Source: Eopsaltria australis (Eukaryota > Chordata > Aves > Passeriformes > Petroicidae). From it: a stretch of DNA of 64,000 nucleotides. Shown here piece by piece: positions 24,001-36,000 of the stretch (position 1 is its first letter; every line of letters starts with the position of its first letter). The stretch lies in NCBI GenBank assembly GCA_034509425.1, contig JAVTVJ010001345.1, positions 124,001-188,000 on the forward strand, in the 5' to 3' direction. The translations under genes and the position numbers were made by a program. The notes under the pieces are model-generated. The model saw only the letters and a list, made by a program, of their open reading frames with translations, was not told the origin of the DNA and ran no database searches.

Positions 24001-27000
24001 CAGCAGCAGCCAGTGTGTGTGTGTGTGTGGATATTATTATTTTCAGCTCAGGGGTCATTGAAAGGACTCACTGCAATGTTCCTACCACTGGGAGTGTGGG
24101 GAGGGGGAACCTCTTCCCCTCCAGATGTGAAGGCATCTGGCCCAGATGCTTGGAACCAGTTCAGAAGCTGGGGAGGACTGGGTGCACCGTTGCTGGTTTC
24201 ATCTCTGACCTTTTCCTCCCCAAACTCAACAGGAGGTTTTGTTTCCTTCCTCTCACTGACGAGGTGAGGTGTAGGTCAGGGTGTCCCAGGGGTCCTGCCC
24301 TGTGCCTGGAGAGGAACCAGCTCCTGTGTGGAGCTTCCAAAAGAGCTTTGAATCAGGCTGATTTCGTGGATATCTTGATTTGTTTGTCCCCCTCCCTGCC
24401 AGCCTGTGTTTGATACAGAAACCTGCCTGTCAGGAGAGGGGATTAGTGCTGGGGATGTGGGGAGAGAGGGGCTGTGCTGGCCACCTTCCACCAGATCTGC
24501 TTTGGAGGGGTGAGATAATTGGGTATTTTCATTATTCTCCTGCCAGGTTGCTGCTGGGTGTGTTGGTGGTGGAGAGGAGCAGTGTGGACTGGATGATGGA
24601 TTGGCGCAGAGCCGTGGCAGGGGATGGTGTTTAAGGCTAGCAAGTTAAAATTGCAGATATTTAGGAGCAAGTAATGGGATTTTCTTAAAGATTGGTGCTC
24701 ATTTGGGAGCAAGTGAGAGAGGCAGGTGTGGATGTGCTGGTGACAGAAAACCTTGCTTGGGGCAGAGTAACCAGGGAAAACTGCCCAAAACCCCTTGGGA
24801 GAGTGCCCCAGGCAGAGAAGAGCAGTGCAGGGCTGGCCTGAGGCTAAATAAGCACAAATTCACTGTGAATAAACTCGGGGCTGTGCCTCAGGAGGGTCTG
24901 GAGCAGCTTTCCTCAGGTAGGGGAAGCACAGGAAAATACTTGGGACACATCCCCAGGGGTCTGGAGCCACCTGCACCTGGCGGTTCAGAGCCATCAGCTC
25001 CCTCATCGCTAAAGGGGAATAATTCCCAGCTTGATTGACTGGCAGCACGTCCTTGAAGAAAGCAATTATTGAAATGCATATTTAGTTCGTTAAGCCAGTG
25101 AATATGCATTTATATTGAGCACCTGGTAAATCTGATCTTTTTTTGGTTCAGAAAATAATGTTTAATTGCCCGTCACCAGCGCTCCGGAATTGGATTTATT
25201 TTTGTACAAAACTTAATCAGGTTGCAAGTAAGGTGCTCAAATCTGTTCCTTCACTAACTCATACCAATAGAAATACTAAGGGGGATTTTTTTACTACTCT
25301 TGGTGATTTTTGATGGGGTTTTTTTCTGCCTTACCTTCTGTCTAAAAGCTTGGAGTTTTGAGCTACTCGAGGTCTGATTGGGAATGAGTTTTGCAATCGC
25401 CCCCACTAACATGAATCAAATATCTATAAATACCTTTCATTTTCTCCTTTTTTAAAGACAGTTTCACCTTGCAGGCAGGAAGAGGGTGATATATTTGTAA
25501 TATTTAAGGCAGCAGACAAGTGACCTCAGGCTCTGTCTGGTGACATGAGAATTTTCTGTGTCCCCTGATGGGTTTGGTGGCAGCAGTGACAGGTTGCTGT
25601 GAGCAAGGCAGCCCTGAGCAGGGTGTTGGGAGGTCTGAGTGTGTGGTGCTCCCACTCTGGGGACCTCTATCATCACCCAATTAAAATCTCCTAATTATAG
25701 TGTGTGACAGCAGCCGTGGTGATCATTGACGGTGGCACCTTGATTTCTCACTTGCCGGTGTCCTTGGCTCCCCCAGCACTCCTGGGGCTGCCTCTGCCTT
25801 CTCCAAATTGCTGAAAACGTTTGATACGTAAGGATCTTTGTGTTTTACCTTTTCCAAAGGCACATTTTTGCTGTGGAGCTCTTTGAACAAGCCTGCAACA
25901 GGCAAAAGGCAATCTGTGCTCAGCTCCTCATTAGCTGCTGCCTGCCAGTGATGGGTGACCCTGGGAATTCTTGTTCAAGGCTGCTCCTCCCGTTCTCCTC
26001 AGCTCTGTCTGCCATCCCATCAGCTCTCCTTCAGAGAAAAGCTTAAGGAGGAGGGAGGGAGGCCCCTGCCCATGCTGGATTGGGAAGGGGTTTCCTCCTG
26101 CCTGTCACCCTTTTGTGCTTCATGAGCGTGAGGAGCAGCATCCACTGCTGGGCTGGGGACTGGCAGGTGTCACATTGATGGGGACCAAGGCATCTGCCAG
26201 CGTTGTGCCACCCACTCACTCCCCTGGCAGAATTCTGGGCAGATTGCTGAGTGCATTTGTGGCCAAACACTGCATTTAGAGGTGGCCTTTTATTGCTTTT
26301 TCAGAAATGTTCTCTTTGTTGTTGTGCTCTGGGAGCCTCCTCCTCCACTGCTGTTTTTTGGGCTGTGTAACCCGAGGTGTGGAGGAGCTGCAGGACTTGG
26401 GCAAGCCCAGCTGGGAATTTAATCTGGGACCTGTTGGACACACCAGCCCCGTTCTGATTTCTAAATTACAACTGGTGTCTTCAAATCTTCGTTCTTGTCT
26501 GGCCACACCTGACACAGCCTCTCAGCTCCCTGCTTTCAGAAGGAAATGTTTTGGTCTGGAGCTGGATCTGGGGAGGTTGTTGGACCTTTCTGGCTGTTTG
26601 TGGTGGGCTTGGAATCCGGGATGATTTAACTCAAGCTCCCTTCCAACCCAAACCATTCTGTGAATATTTGGAAATCCCACCTGTCTGGAGGAACACACAA
26701 ATCTGAGTGGTTTGCGCTGATTTAGGGCCAAGCTTAAGAACAGGGGCCACTTGAAGAGACCTTCCCTCCCTTCCCTGGTCAGGCCATGACCTGGGATGTG
26801 CTGTGGAGAGAAGTTTGAGCGTGGTGAGTGAGCTGTGTAGGGCAGCCCCAGTGTGGAAAAGCAGCTCGTGCCTCTCCTGAGCAGCACCAGATGGCCCAGC
26901 CCAGCTCCTCCAGCCTGTCCCAGTGCTCTGCTGACTCAGGACGATGGGAATCTTCTTTCCTGGGATTAAGGCCTGAGCAGCAGGTGCTTGCTGAGGTGAC

Positions 27001-30000
27001 ACGGGCTCAGGCGTGCTCTCTGTTGTCAGCACAGCAGAAACTTCACACCTGAGGGCTGGGAGGGAGCAGGATGTGCCTGCTCAAATGGGCAGGGATGTGC
27101 TCTCTGGGATCTGCCTTCTGCTTTTCCTCAGTCTCAGAACTGCTGGGGTCATTTCTGGAACTTGCAAAGCTTCCTCTTCAGAGCCTGCCAGGTTAAAGAG
27201 TGCTCTGCCCAAAGGTGATTTTCTGCTGGAGGAACCCTGAGCTCCTCACCTGACAAGGGCAGGTTTGAAGCCCTTCAGCTCTTGGAGCAAACAGGCACCA
27301 GCAGGAAAAGCAAAGTGCTTTGGGAAAGGACCAGCCCAGAAGGGAGGGAGCTGCTTGCCTTTGACCACCTCATGGACTCTTCTAGGGCTCATTTTCTTGT
27401 GCACACTGAAAACATGTGAGTGAACCAAGGCACTCCTGTTCCTGGAACTCAGCTGAGGACTCACCTCTCTGCTGCCTGGAACAGCAGTGGATGGAGGATG
27501 TTGTATTCCCTAGAGGAAAGAAGACATCTCTGTAGCCCCCTGGAAACAAAACCAATGCTCCTTAATTCGTGGTTGTGCTGCCTGTGCAGATGCAGTGGAA
27601 ACTGGAGAGCAGCTGGAAAGAGGAGAGCAGCGTGTGCTGGATGGGTGGGAAGATGCCACCAGCACCTGCAAAAGCCTGGGGCCTGCGTGCCTGCAGGATT
27701 GCTCCAAGCAGACCTCAGCCCCACTGCTTCCTCCTGCCAGTGGCTCTGGAGCTCTGGGTGTACGTTCAGAAAATGCACAGCCAGCAGGAGAAGAGGTAGG
27801 GGAGGGCTGGGACCTTGTCATTGACTGTTTTTTCCCTTTGCTGGTCTCTCAGGGTGGTTCAGGTTTGTCCTTTTGGTTGTATTTCATGGGTGGTTGAGCT
27901 GTGGGCTTTGGAAGCTTTTTGAAGTGGAGTTTTAGTGTGCTCGAGTTTGTTCCTTGACCTTCAGTTGATTCCTCTGCCCTTGGCATTGTGCTCCTGAGTG
28001 CTTTTGAGCCTGAAGTGATTGAACTGCATGCAAAGGTGCTTCCCAAAAGCAGCTCTGAAGGGCAGCTGGGTTTTACAAGTGGGTTGAGTTTCTAATAACT
28101 GCAATCCTGTTTTGTTGTCCAAGGCTTGGCAGAGCAGGATGCAGGGAAAAAAAGCCTCCTGTCCCTTCCCCTTGTTTGCTCAGGTCCCAGTCCAAGCAGT
28201 GATGTTAATTAGGTAAGTCAGATACTCTGCAGAGCAGCCTGTTCAAGGACAAACAGATTTTAATTAAGGGCTGTGTGCCCTGGAAGGTCAGGTCACTGCC
28301 TTGTGCCTGGCCAGTTACTATGGGAACACCAGGAGAGCACCCAGAGAGTGTCAGAGTGTCACAAAATTGGGCTTGGGGCACAAAATTCACGTTGGGGTAT
28401 GGCAGGGATGGTCCCACCCTTGCAGAGTGTACCTGGGCTTTGTTGCTGTGGGAATGGGAACGTTCACTTCAAGCTCTTAAAATCACCCAAGGAGTTCCGT
28501 GTGAGCTGCACAGCGATTTGGGAATTTTGGATTTGGGAAATCGGTCTCCAGCTCAGTTTTTTTGGACTGTTTACAGTTGGTGAACTCAATTTCTCAAAGA
28601 GGACCTGGATCTTGGGAGGGGTTTTGTTTGGGTTTAAATTTGAGTCCAAGCTGGGTTGAAATTTGAGCTCAGGTTGGGCTGCAATTCAAGCTGAAGTTAG
28701 TTTGCTTCTGTCTCTCCCACCTTCTGACTGGAATCCAGCATCAGCTCCAGTGGTAGTGGCCCATTCCTGCATTCCAGGTCCTCTCAAGATCCACCCCCAC
28801 TAAGCTGCCTGAAGTTAATCCTGCTGATTTGACTACAAGATATTTCTTGTCTGCCTCCAGTCCCAAAGCTCCTTTCAGCTCTTTGGGATGCATCAGCAGG
28901 GGCTTGTCAATACCTGATGATTGTGCAGGATCTACAAACCCTTGGGACTGATGAAATTTTGGTGGGATCCCCAGGCAGAAACTTTATTCTTACTAATTTT
29001 CATGTGGTCTAGCAAGAGGATCAACAGAAAGAAATTAAATGTTTTTAGCCTTAATATTTTTATTCCTGCTATCAAGCAGAAGCCTGAGGCAGGGCCAGAT
29101 GCTGCATTGGCACCACGAGCAGCTTTCTTTGTGTAAATAAAATACAAGCAGCTTTCTTTGTGTAAATAAAACAGCCACTCAAACGTGGGCTTTGCTTTGG
29201 AATCAAATGTTTGTGTGGGATTTGGGGTGGGAGCTCACAGGAGCTGCTTCACAACCCCCCCTTTCCCTCTTGGTACCTGGTGGCTTTGGGGACAAATGAA
29301 CAGGGAGGCAGGAGAGGTCATGGATGTGTTTTGGGGGAGAGTTTACAACCAGGTTTTTTTTTCTGTTTCTCTTTAGTTTGGGCAGTCCTTGTGGCTGTCC
29401 TGCTCTGGAGGATGCCGTGGGGCTGCCAAGCTTTGGGAACCACACGGAGCTGACTCAGCAGGGAGAGAGCCAGGGAAATGGGCTGGGATTTCAGACAGTT
29501 TATGAACTGCTCATGGAGGAGCTGCCTTTGTTTCCTGGCAGCTGAGAAAGCCCTGCTCTGTTTGCGGGGAAAACGTGTCGGGGTTGGTGTTTCCTGCATG
29601 CGTCTCCCTGAGCCCCTTTGAAGGGGAGGCAGCGCAGGTGTGGCATGGCCTGGGGCAGCAGGAGCCGTGTCCTGGAGCTGCTGTGTGCTTGTCCTTGGTC
29701 TGCAGAGCCCCTGACTGCCTGGGCTTGGGCTCCTGGGTGGCTTTGGGGAAGCATCTTCCAGGTGTCAGCAGGAAACTGCTCCAGGAGGAGTCAGCTGGGC
29801 AAGCTGTGCTCCTCTCCTGGGCTGGGTACCACAAACTTCCTCGAAGTGCTGAGAACAGACTGCACACCACGTGTGGGCATTTATTACCTTCTGACAGACC
29901 CTTGCTGTTCTGCCTCTGGACAAGGGAGCTGTGGTTTTTTTCTCAGCAGATGTCCACCTTTGACCCAGAGAGTTTTGACTTTTAAAAATAAATTGAGCAG

Positions 30001-33000
30001 AAAAAGAGCAAAGAGAAGGGTCTGAATAGAGGAGCAGGAACGTGCAGTGTCCATCCCCCTGGGGAAGGGGCTGACTTTGCAGCAGGCAGGACATTTCCAA
30101 TGAAAGTTTGGAGGACTTGGGATAGGCATGGTCTGACCAAGCTGGGACTTCGAGAGGACTTGGTGGAGCACTCAGAGAGTGTTTTCTTTCTCTTGAAGCA
30201 GTGTCACTGCTCACAGTGCTCTCTCTGACAGCGTGGGCTGTGCCAGTGCCAAAGGTGTCAGAGAATGCACGGGAGGAAAAAGCTGGCCTGGAGGCCAACG
30301 TGCTGAGTGCCTGTGGAAAAAGTGACAGCAGGAGAGTTAATGAAAAGCAGACACTGAGAGCTGCTCAGCCAAGAAAATCTGCACAGTCCAGGGTTTTCTC
30401 TGGTATCCAGCAAAAACCTGTTGGAATTTGGCTTCCCTCTCTGTTACCCCAGGGAAAATGGTTCAGTTATGAATGCCTGGATGCGTGGTTCCTGCAGCAC
30501 CTGCAAGGAACACAGCTGTTACTCCTGTGATGATTCCATGTCTTGGAGCCAGGAGCCCTGGGCTTCTTGTCCAGATTCCTGCTGGGAACCCTGGGGCTGC
30601 CTTTGGCTGCTTGCAGATGTGGTCTGTAAATGAGAGAATCTTAGAATGGTTTGGGTTGAAAAGGACCTTAAAAACCATCTCATTCCAAACCCCTGCCACG
30701 GGCAGGGACACCTCCCACTCCAAGGTGGAGTCTGGATGCTCCTGTGCTTTGAGTGCAGGGGAAAATGTAAAGGTGTGCAATGAAGCAAGCTCTGTAACCA
30801 TTGCAGGGCAGGGTGGGAGCTCTGCAGCCAAACTCCTCTAGAAACAATTCCCTTGTTTTTGGCAGGATGGAGGCATCCTGCCTGGAGCTGGCCCTGGAAG
30901 GAGAGCGCCTGTGCAAGGCTGGGGACTTCAAAGCTGGGGCAGCCTTCTTTGAAGCAGCAGTGCAGGTGGGGACAGAGGACCTGAAGACTCTCAGTGCCAT
31001 CTACAGCCAGCTGGGCAATGCCTACTTCTACCTAAAGGAGTATTCCAAGGCCCTGCTGTACCACAAACACGACCTTACCCTGGCCAGGTGAGTGTGTGAG
31101 CACTGCTTGGTCCTCATCAGACACAGCCTGGAGTGAGGGCAGGTTCTGTGCCCAGAAATCCACATCAAAGCTGGCCCTGGGGGTGATTGTGCTGTGGAGA
31201 ACCCGGGACACGATGAGAATGGGTCAGCTGTGCTCAGAGCAGGGAGGTGGAGGGAGGGATGTGGATGTGAGGAGAGTGCTTGGAGCAAGAGCAAGGCACT
31301 CCCCAGGTACTCCCTGTGCTGACCTGCAGTCATCAGAGCAGTTCTGAGGCAGCAAACAGGGAACAAGGATCTGCCCTCATCTCCAGCCAGATGTCTGTAC
31401 TGGGAAGCTGCAGCTTGAATCTGCCTCCAGCAGCTGGTGAGTAAAAGTCTCTGAGCTCTTTAACACCTTCACTTGCAGAACCATTGGGGACCGAATTGGA
31501 GAAGCCAAAGCAAGTGGCAACCTTGGGAACACCCTGAAAATCCTGGGGCAGTTTGATGAAGCTGTGGTTTGCTGCCAGAGACACTTGGACATTTCTCAGG
31601 AGCAGGGAGACAAGGTAATGGTTCCAACAGGAAATACTGCCTGGCTTTGAAAACAACCTGTCTGCAAGTCAGTAAATGTGACCTGCTGAAGGTGGGCTTT
31701 GCAGGGAGCTGCAGGGTGAAGAAGGGAAAGGAGAATGTGGGTTTGTGGTTCTCTGTCCAGCAGTGGAAGATCCACGCTGGGATGTGCAGTGTAACACCTG
31801 CTGTTCCCTGTTCCTCCCTTTAGGTAGGTGAAGCCAGAGCTCTCTATAACATTGGGAATGTTTACCATGCAAAGGGGAAGCACTTATCCTGGAACACGGC
31901 CCAGGACCCGGGCTGCCTGCCCCAGGAGGTCAAGGACACGCTGCAGAAAGCTTCAGAATATTATGAGTGAGTATCCCAGCCTGGCCAGCCCCTTCTCCTG
32001 CAGGGAACAGGGCCACTGAATGAGAATCTGCAGGTTGTAATAGATTAGGGATATTCCCCTCAGATGCTTGTGTTGGCAAATTAATCTCAAGGAAGGTGAG
32101 AAAAAGTCTTTGATAAAACCTGAGCTAAAATTCATGCTGGCGTGGGCTTTGTAAAACTCAGTGTGGTTTGAATTGTGATCGTGCAATGAGGCGCAACAGG
32201 CTGCTGCTCCCCTGAGCTGTGTTGGGAAGCTGAGCTCAGCTCCTGCAGCCCCTGCTGCTCCCTGCTGGCCTCCCTGAGGATGGATCCCTGCATGTCTCCA
32301 TCCCTGTCACCCACGGCAGGAGTCACTTGCAGGCCCTGGCTCTCCTCAAGGATCTGCACTTCGTTGCTTGTCACAGCCTTCCTTTCCCTGAATCGTTTCA
32401 AAGTGATGTGCCACACGGGAGGGTTGTCACCAGAATTCTGGGCTCGTGTTTTTCTCCTTGTACTTCAGAGTTTTGCTTTTGAAATGCAGTTTTTTAAATA
32501 GGCTTTTCAAGTGAAGAGACTGATAAGATCTTCCATCCCTCCCCTCCTATCTGAGGATGTGATAGTGCCTATAAATAGCTCACCACCCTTTTTTTTCCCA
32601 AGGAGTGGTGCATGTAGCATAGCCAGGGGGTAAATTTGTGCCAGCAGTGAGTGCTCCACCATTCTCTGTGTGCTGTGTGTGTAAAAGGGGAAAAACAAGG
32701 TAAAGAAATGCCAGGAAGCTCCCAGAGCAGAGCCCTGCCATGGGACTGTGGGTCTTGCCTCTCTCCCTTTCAGAACAGAGAAATCTCTTCTTCCTGTGGC
32801 CCTGGCTCTGCAGTGAGGTGCCCATTTCTGATTTGATGTGGGATGTGTCAGGGCAGGTGTGTGAGCACAGGTGTGATTCCTGCACGGAGCCTGAGGGGAC
32901 AGAGCAGCAGGACCCTGGCTTGGCACTCCCAGAGGTGGCCAGCACAGGTCACCAGCCTGTCACCTGTGCCCAAGGGCTTGGGAGGGAAATGCCCCCTCCA

Positions 33001-36000
33001 GGGCTGCCTCTCCTTCCTTTCTGTGCCAGTGTCCCCTGCAGGGCTGTGGCTCATGGATGCTCTGCTCTGGTTTCTTTCAGGAGGAACCTGTCCCTGGTGA
33101 AGGAGCTGGGGGACAGAGCTGCTCAGGGCCGAGCTTACGGCAACCTTGGCAACACCCAGTACCTGCTGGGCAACTTCAGCGAGGCCATTGCCTTCCACAA
33201 GGAGGTAGGAGACACCTCTGCTCCCCCCTGGGCTTTGGGAGCAGCTTTTCCTCTCACCACAGCCCAGCAAGCACAGGGAGATGTTTCCCCCAGCTGTTTT
33301 CCTCCCTCCTGTGTGATCCCCAGGCTCTGCCCTGTGGTTCCAACTCACACTAAGCAAATCTTACTCCAGTCCCCATCAGCACCTCATGAGCAGCTCGAGG
33401 GAAGGGCTCTGTTGGCTTGGAAACCAAAGGAGGTATCCAAGGGCAAATTGCAGCTGGGTCTAGCAAGGTTTTTTTTTTTTTTTTTCTGCTCTTAATTTGT
33501 CTCAGTCTGGATTTTAATAAATGCAAGCCATGAATTTAATTAAGCTGCTGAAAGAGCTGTTGATCAAGAATAAATGCTGCTTGTAGAACATAATAACTTT
33601 CTGTAAAGCTTTACAGGGAGGTGAGGTGACAAAGTCCCTGCCCCAATTCAAATGCAATTTAGCTTCTGTTGCAGTGTGTGTGTGTCAGTTCCCTGGCAGT
33701 GGAAGGTGCTCAGCACCCTGGAAATTCAGTTTTTAAATCCTGGGGAGCCAGCATGGGGATGCAACATCACTGCCACTTTCCCAAGGGCCCTTCCTGGTGC
33801 TGAATTGCAGGAGAGGGAGAGGTTTCCTGCTGCAGGCAGGTGCAGCACAGCCTGGCTGGGTGTGGGAGCTTTGCAGGCCTGGGAGCTGCTCCAGGGAAGC
33901 TGCTGGGGGACAGGAGGGTGTCCCTGGGCTGACTGAGCTGTGTCTGCTGCAGCGCCTGGCCATCGCCAAGGAGTTTGGGGACAAGGCTGCCGAGCGCAGA
34001 GCCTACAGCAACCTGGGCAACGCCCACATCTTCCTGGGCAGGTTCGACATCTCTGCTGAGTACTACAAGTGAGTGAGTGAGTGCCAGGGGCTGCTCCCTG
34101 CTGATCCTGACCTCTCCCAGCCAGCCCCCCAGCTCCAGGGGCTGTGACGAGCCCTGGGGTGGCAGGGTTGCTGTGCTGGGTGGTGCAGGGTGTTACTGCA
34201 AGGGGTGGCCTGGCACTGACCAGGGCTCTTGGTTCCCTCCTGTTCCTTGCAGGAAAACGCTCCAGCTCTCCAGGCAGCTCAAAGACCAAGCAGTAGAAGC
34301 TCAGGCTTGCTACAGCCTGGGGAACACGTGCACACTGCTTCAAGACTATGAAAAAGCCATCGAGTACCACCTGAGGCACCTGGTGATAGCACAGGAGCTG
34401 GGGGACAGGTAAGGGAGGGCCTCAGGTGAGGCTGCAGAGCACTGACCCTTCTCTGACTTACTGTTCTCTCCTGCTGGGGTGTTTAACCCCTGATGTGTAT
34501 CTTGAAAGTCACAAATCTCTGGGGAGCCCATCCTTAGTCCAATCATCTGTCAGAACCATGACATGATTCACCTCTGTCGTGTCATTCAAACCTGCAGATT
34601 GTGCCCTCAGTGCTGTGTCTGTGTGGGCTGAGTGAGGTTTCTAATGAGAGGTACTTCAAGAGAGCATCGTGTTCAGGGGCTGGGCTGTGCTATCCCAGGA
34701 GGGCCTCTCAAGAGCTCCCTCACCTTCACAAAAGCTGTGTTTTCCTTGAAAGCTGTGTGCTCAGGGCACACAAGATGTGCCACTTTGCCCTGTTCCTCTG
34801 GGTTAATGCTGGAAGCTTTCATGTGCAAACAAATGCTGTGACACAGAGATGATGTATTTCATTTCTTGGTCTTGCTCCTCATTATTTAGGAGGCTCGGCC
34901 TTTTAATTTTTCTTAAATTTTTTTTTTTTTGAGAGCTTGGTTCCTTATTCCTGGATTTTCTGATCCTGAGCCCCGTTGCAGCTGGAGTGGCTTTGCAGCC
35001 AGCTCGTTGTGCTGAATTCCCTTGGAAGCCGGGTGTCCTCCACTAGATGGAGCAGGGACATCAGGATGGGAGAGCCGTGCCAGCACCCGGGCAGCCTCTG
35101 CTCGGAGCAGGCACGATCCCACCCCAGGGTGAATCATGCTGTGGGGGTGCAGGCTGTGGGCTCCTGCATTGCTGGGGAACACACCCTGTGAGCAGAAGGT
35201 ATTGAACAGGGTGACAAGAAAAACGCTGAAATGCTGATCAGCCCGCCCAAACCTCTGCAAAGGGAGTTGCAGTCATGCTGAACCTCCCCCCGCGCCCCCA
35301 GGTGCTTTTTTTATCCCTTCTCCCCCCCACATCTGCTCGTTTGCAGAGCTGAGCAGGCTCTGGGGAGCAGGAGGCTCTGGTGCTCCTGCAAACAGCTGCT
35401 GGAACTCCAGGGAGCTGGGCTGCACGGGGCAGGCTCCACATTCCCCTGCTTTCCCTGGAAAACCAGCAGCAGTGCCTGGAGACCTTGTGGGCATCAGTCC
35501 CTGTCCTCTGCTGGGTGCAGCTCCAGGCTGTGGTTTCCCCCTGGTGAGGCAGTGCTGGGGCTCAGCTGCAGCCTGCAGTGTTCTCTCCTTGCCAGTTTGG
35601 TGCTGGTTGAACCCTGGGCTGCTGCTGAGCCAGAGGTGGATGCTGCCTTCCCTCTGTGCAGCTCTGGAGGGGAGCCCTGCCTGTGTGAGGTGGAAGCTGG
35701 GCAGGAGCTCTGGCTTTTCCTCTCAGGCTGGTGCTCACCAGTGAAGCCAAACCATCCTGGGCATTCCTCTATGACTTCAATTTTGTCCCTGTGGGTGCAG
35801 CCCTGCTCCCCAGGCTGTTGTTCGTGCCCAGCTCTTGCTGAGCTCAGGGTGAGAGCAGTTCAGGGTGTCCAGCACGCTCCATTTTCCAGTGCAGAGCCTT
35901 GGTGGAGGTGGGAGCAGAGCGAGGAGCCTTGGCTGCCAGTGCTCTCCAGAAGGCCCTGCAGGGCTCTGCCCAGCATTTCTGTGCCCTGACAGTTTCCTGT

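Larger units (their letters stand above)
9075..30865 (+). other. GPSM1: GPSM1 intron 1 (21.8 kb)
   Basis: No supported exon of another gene. Contents seen: a T-rich tract at 10485-10513, a 20-base tandem at 11866-11908, GT microsatellites at 13904-13918 and 24012-24028, a GAT run at 19252-19272, a GGAT run at 23228-23252, a MIR-like fragment near 24985, a CR1 3' end at 26610, a 30-base tandem at 29121-29172 and a CR1 at 30634. AT-richer, repeat-free stretches (about 14760-15200, 21880-22030, 22670-23060, 23680-23830, 25050-25460) look like conserved noncoding DNA, but this is inference. Exon-like blocks at 18385-18504 (minus) and 29377-29545 (plus) are discussed as findings. Confidence 0.7.
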
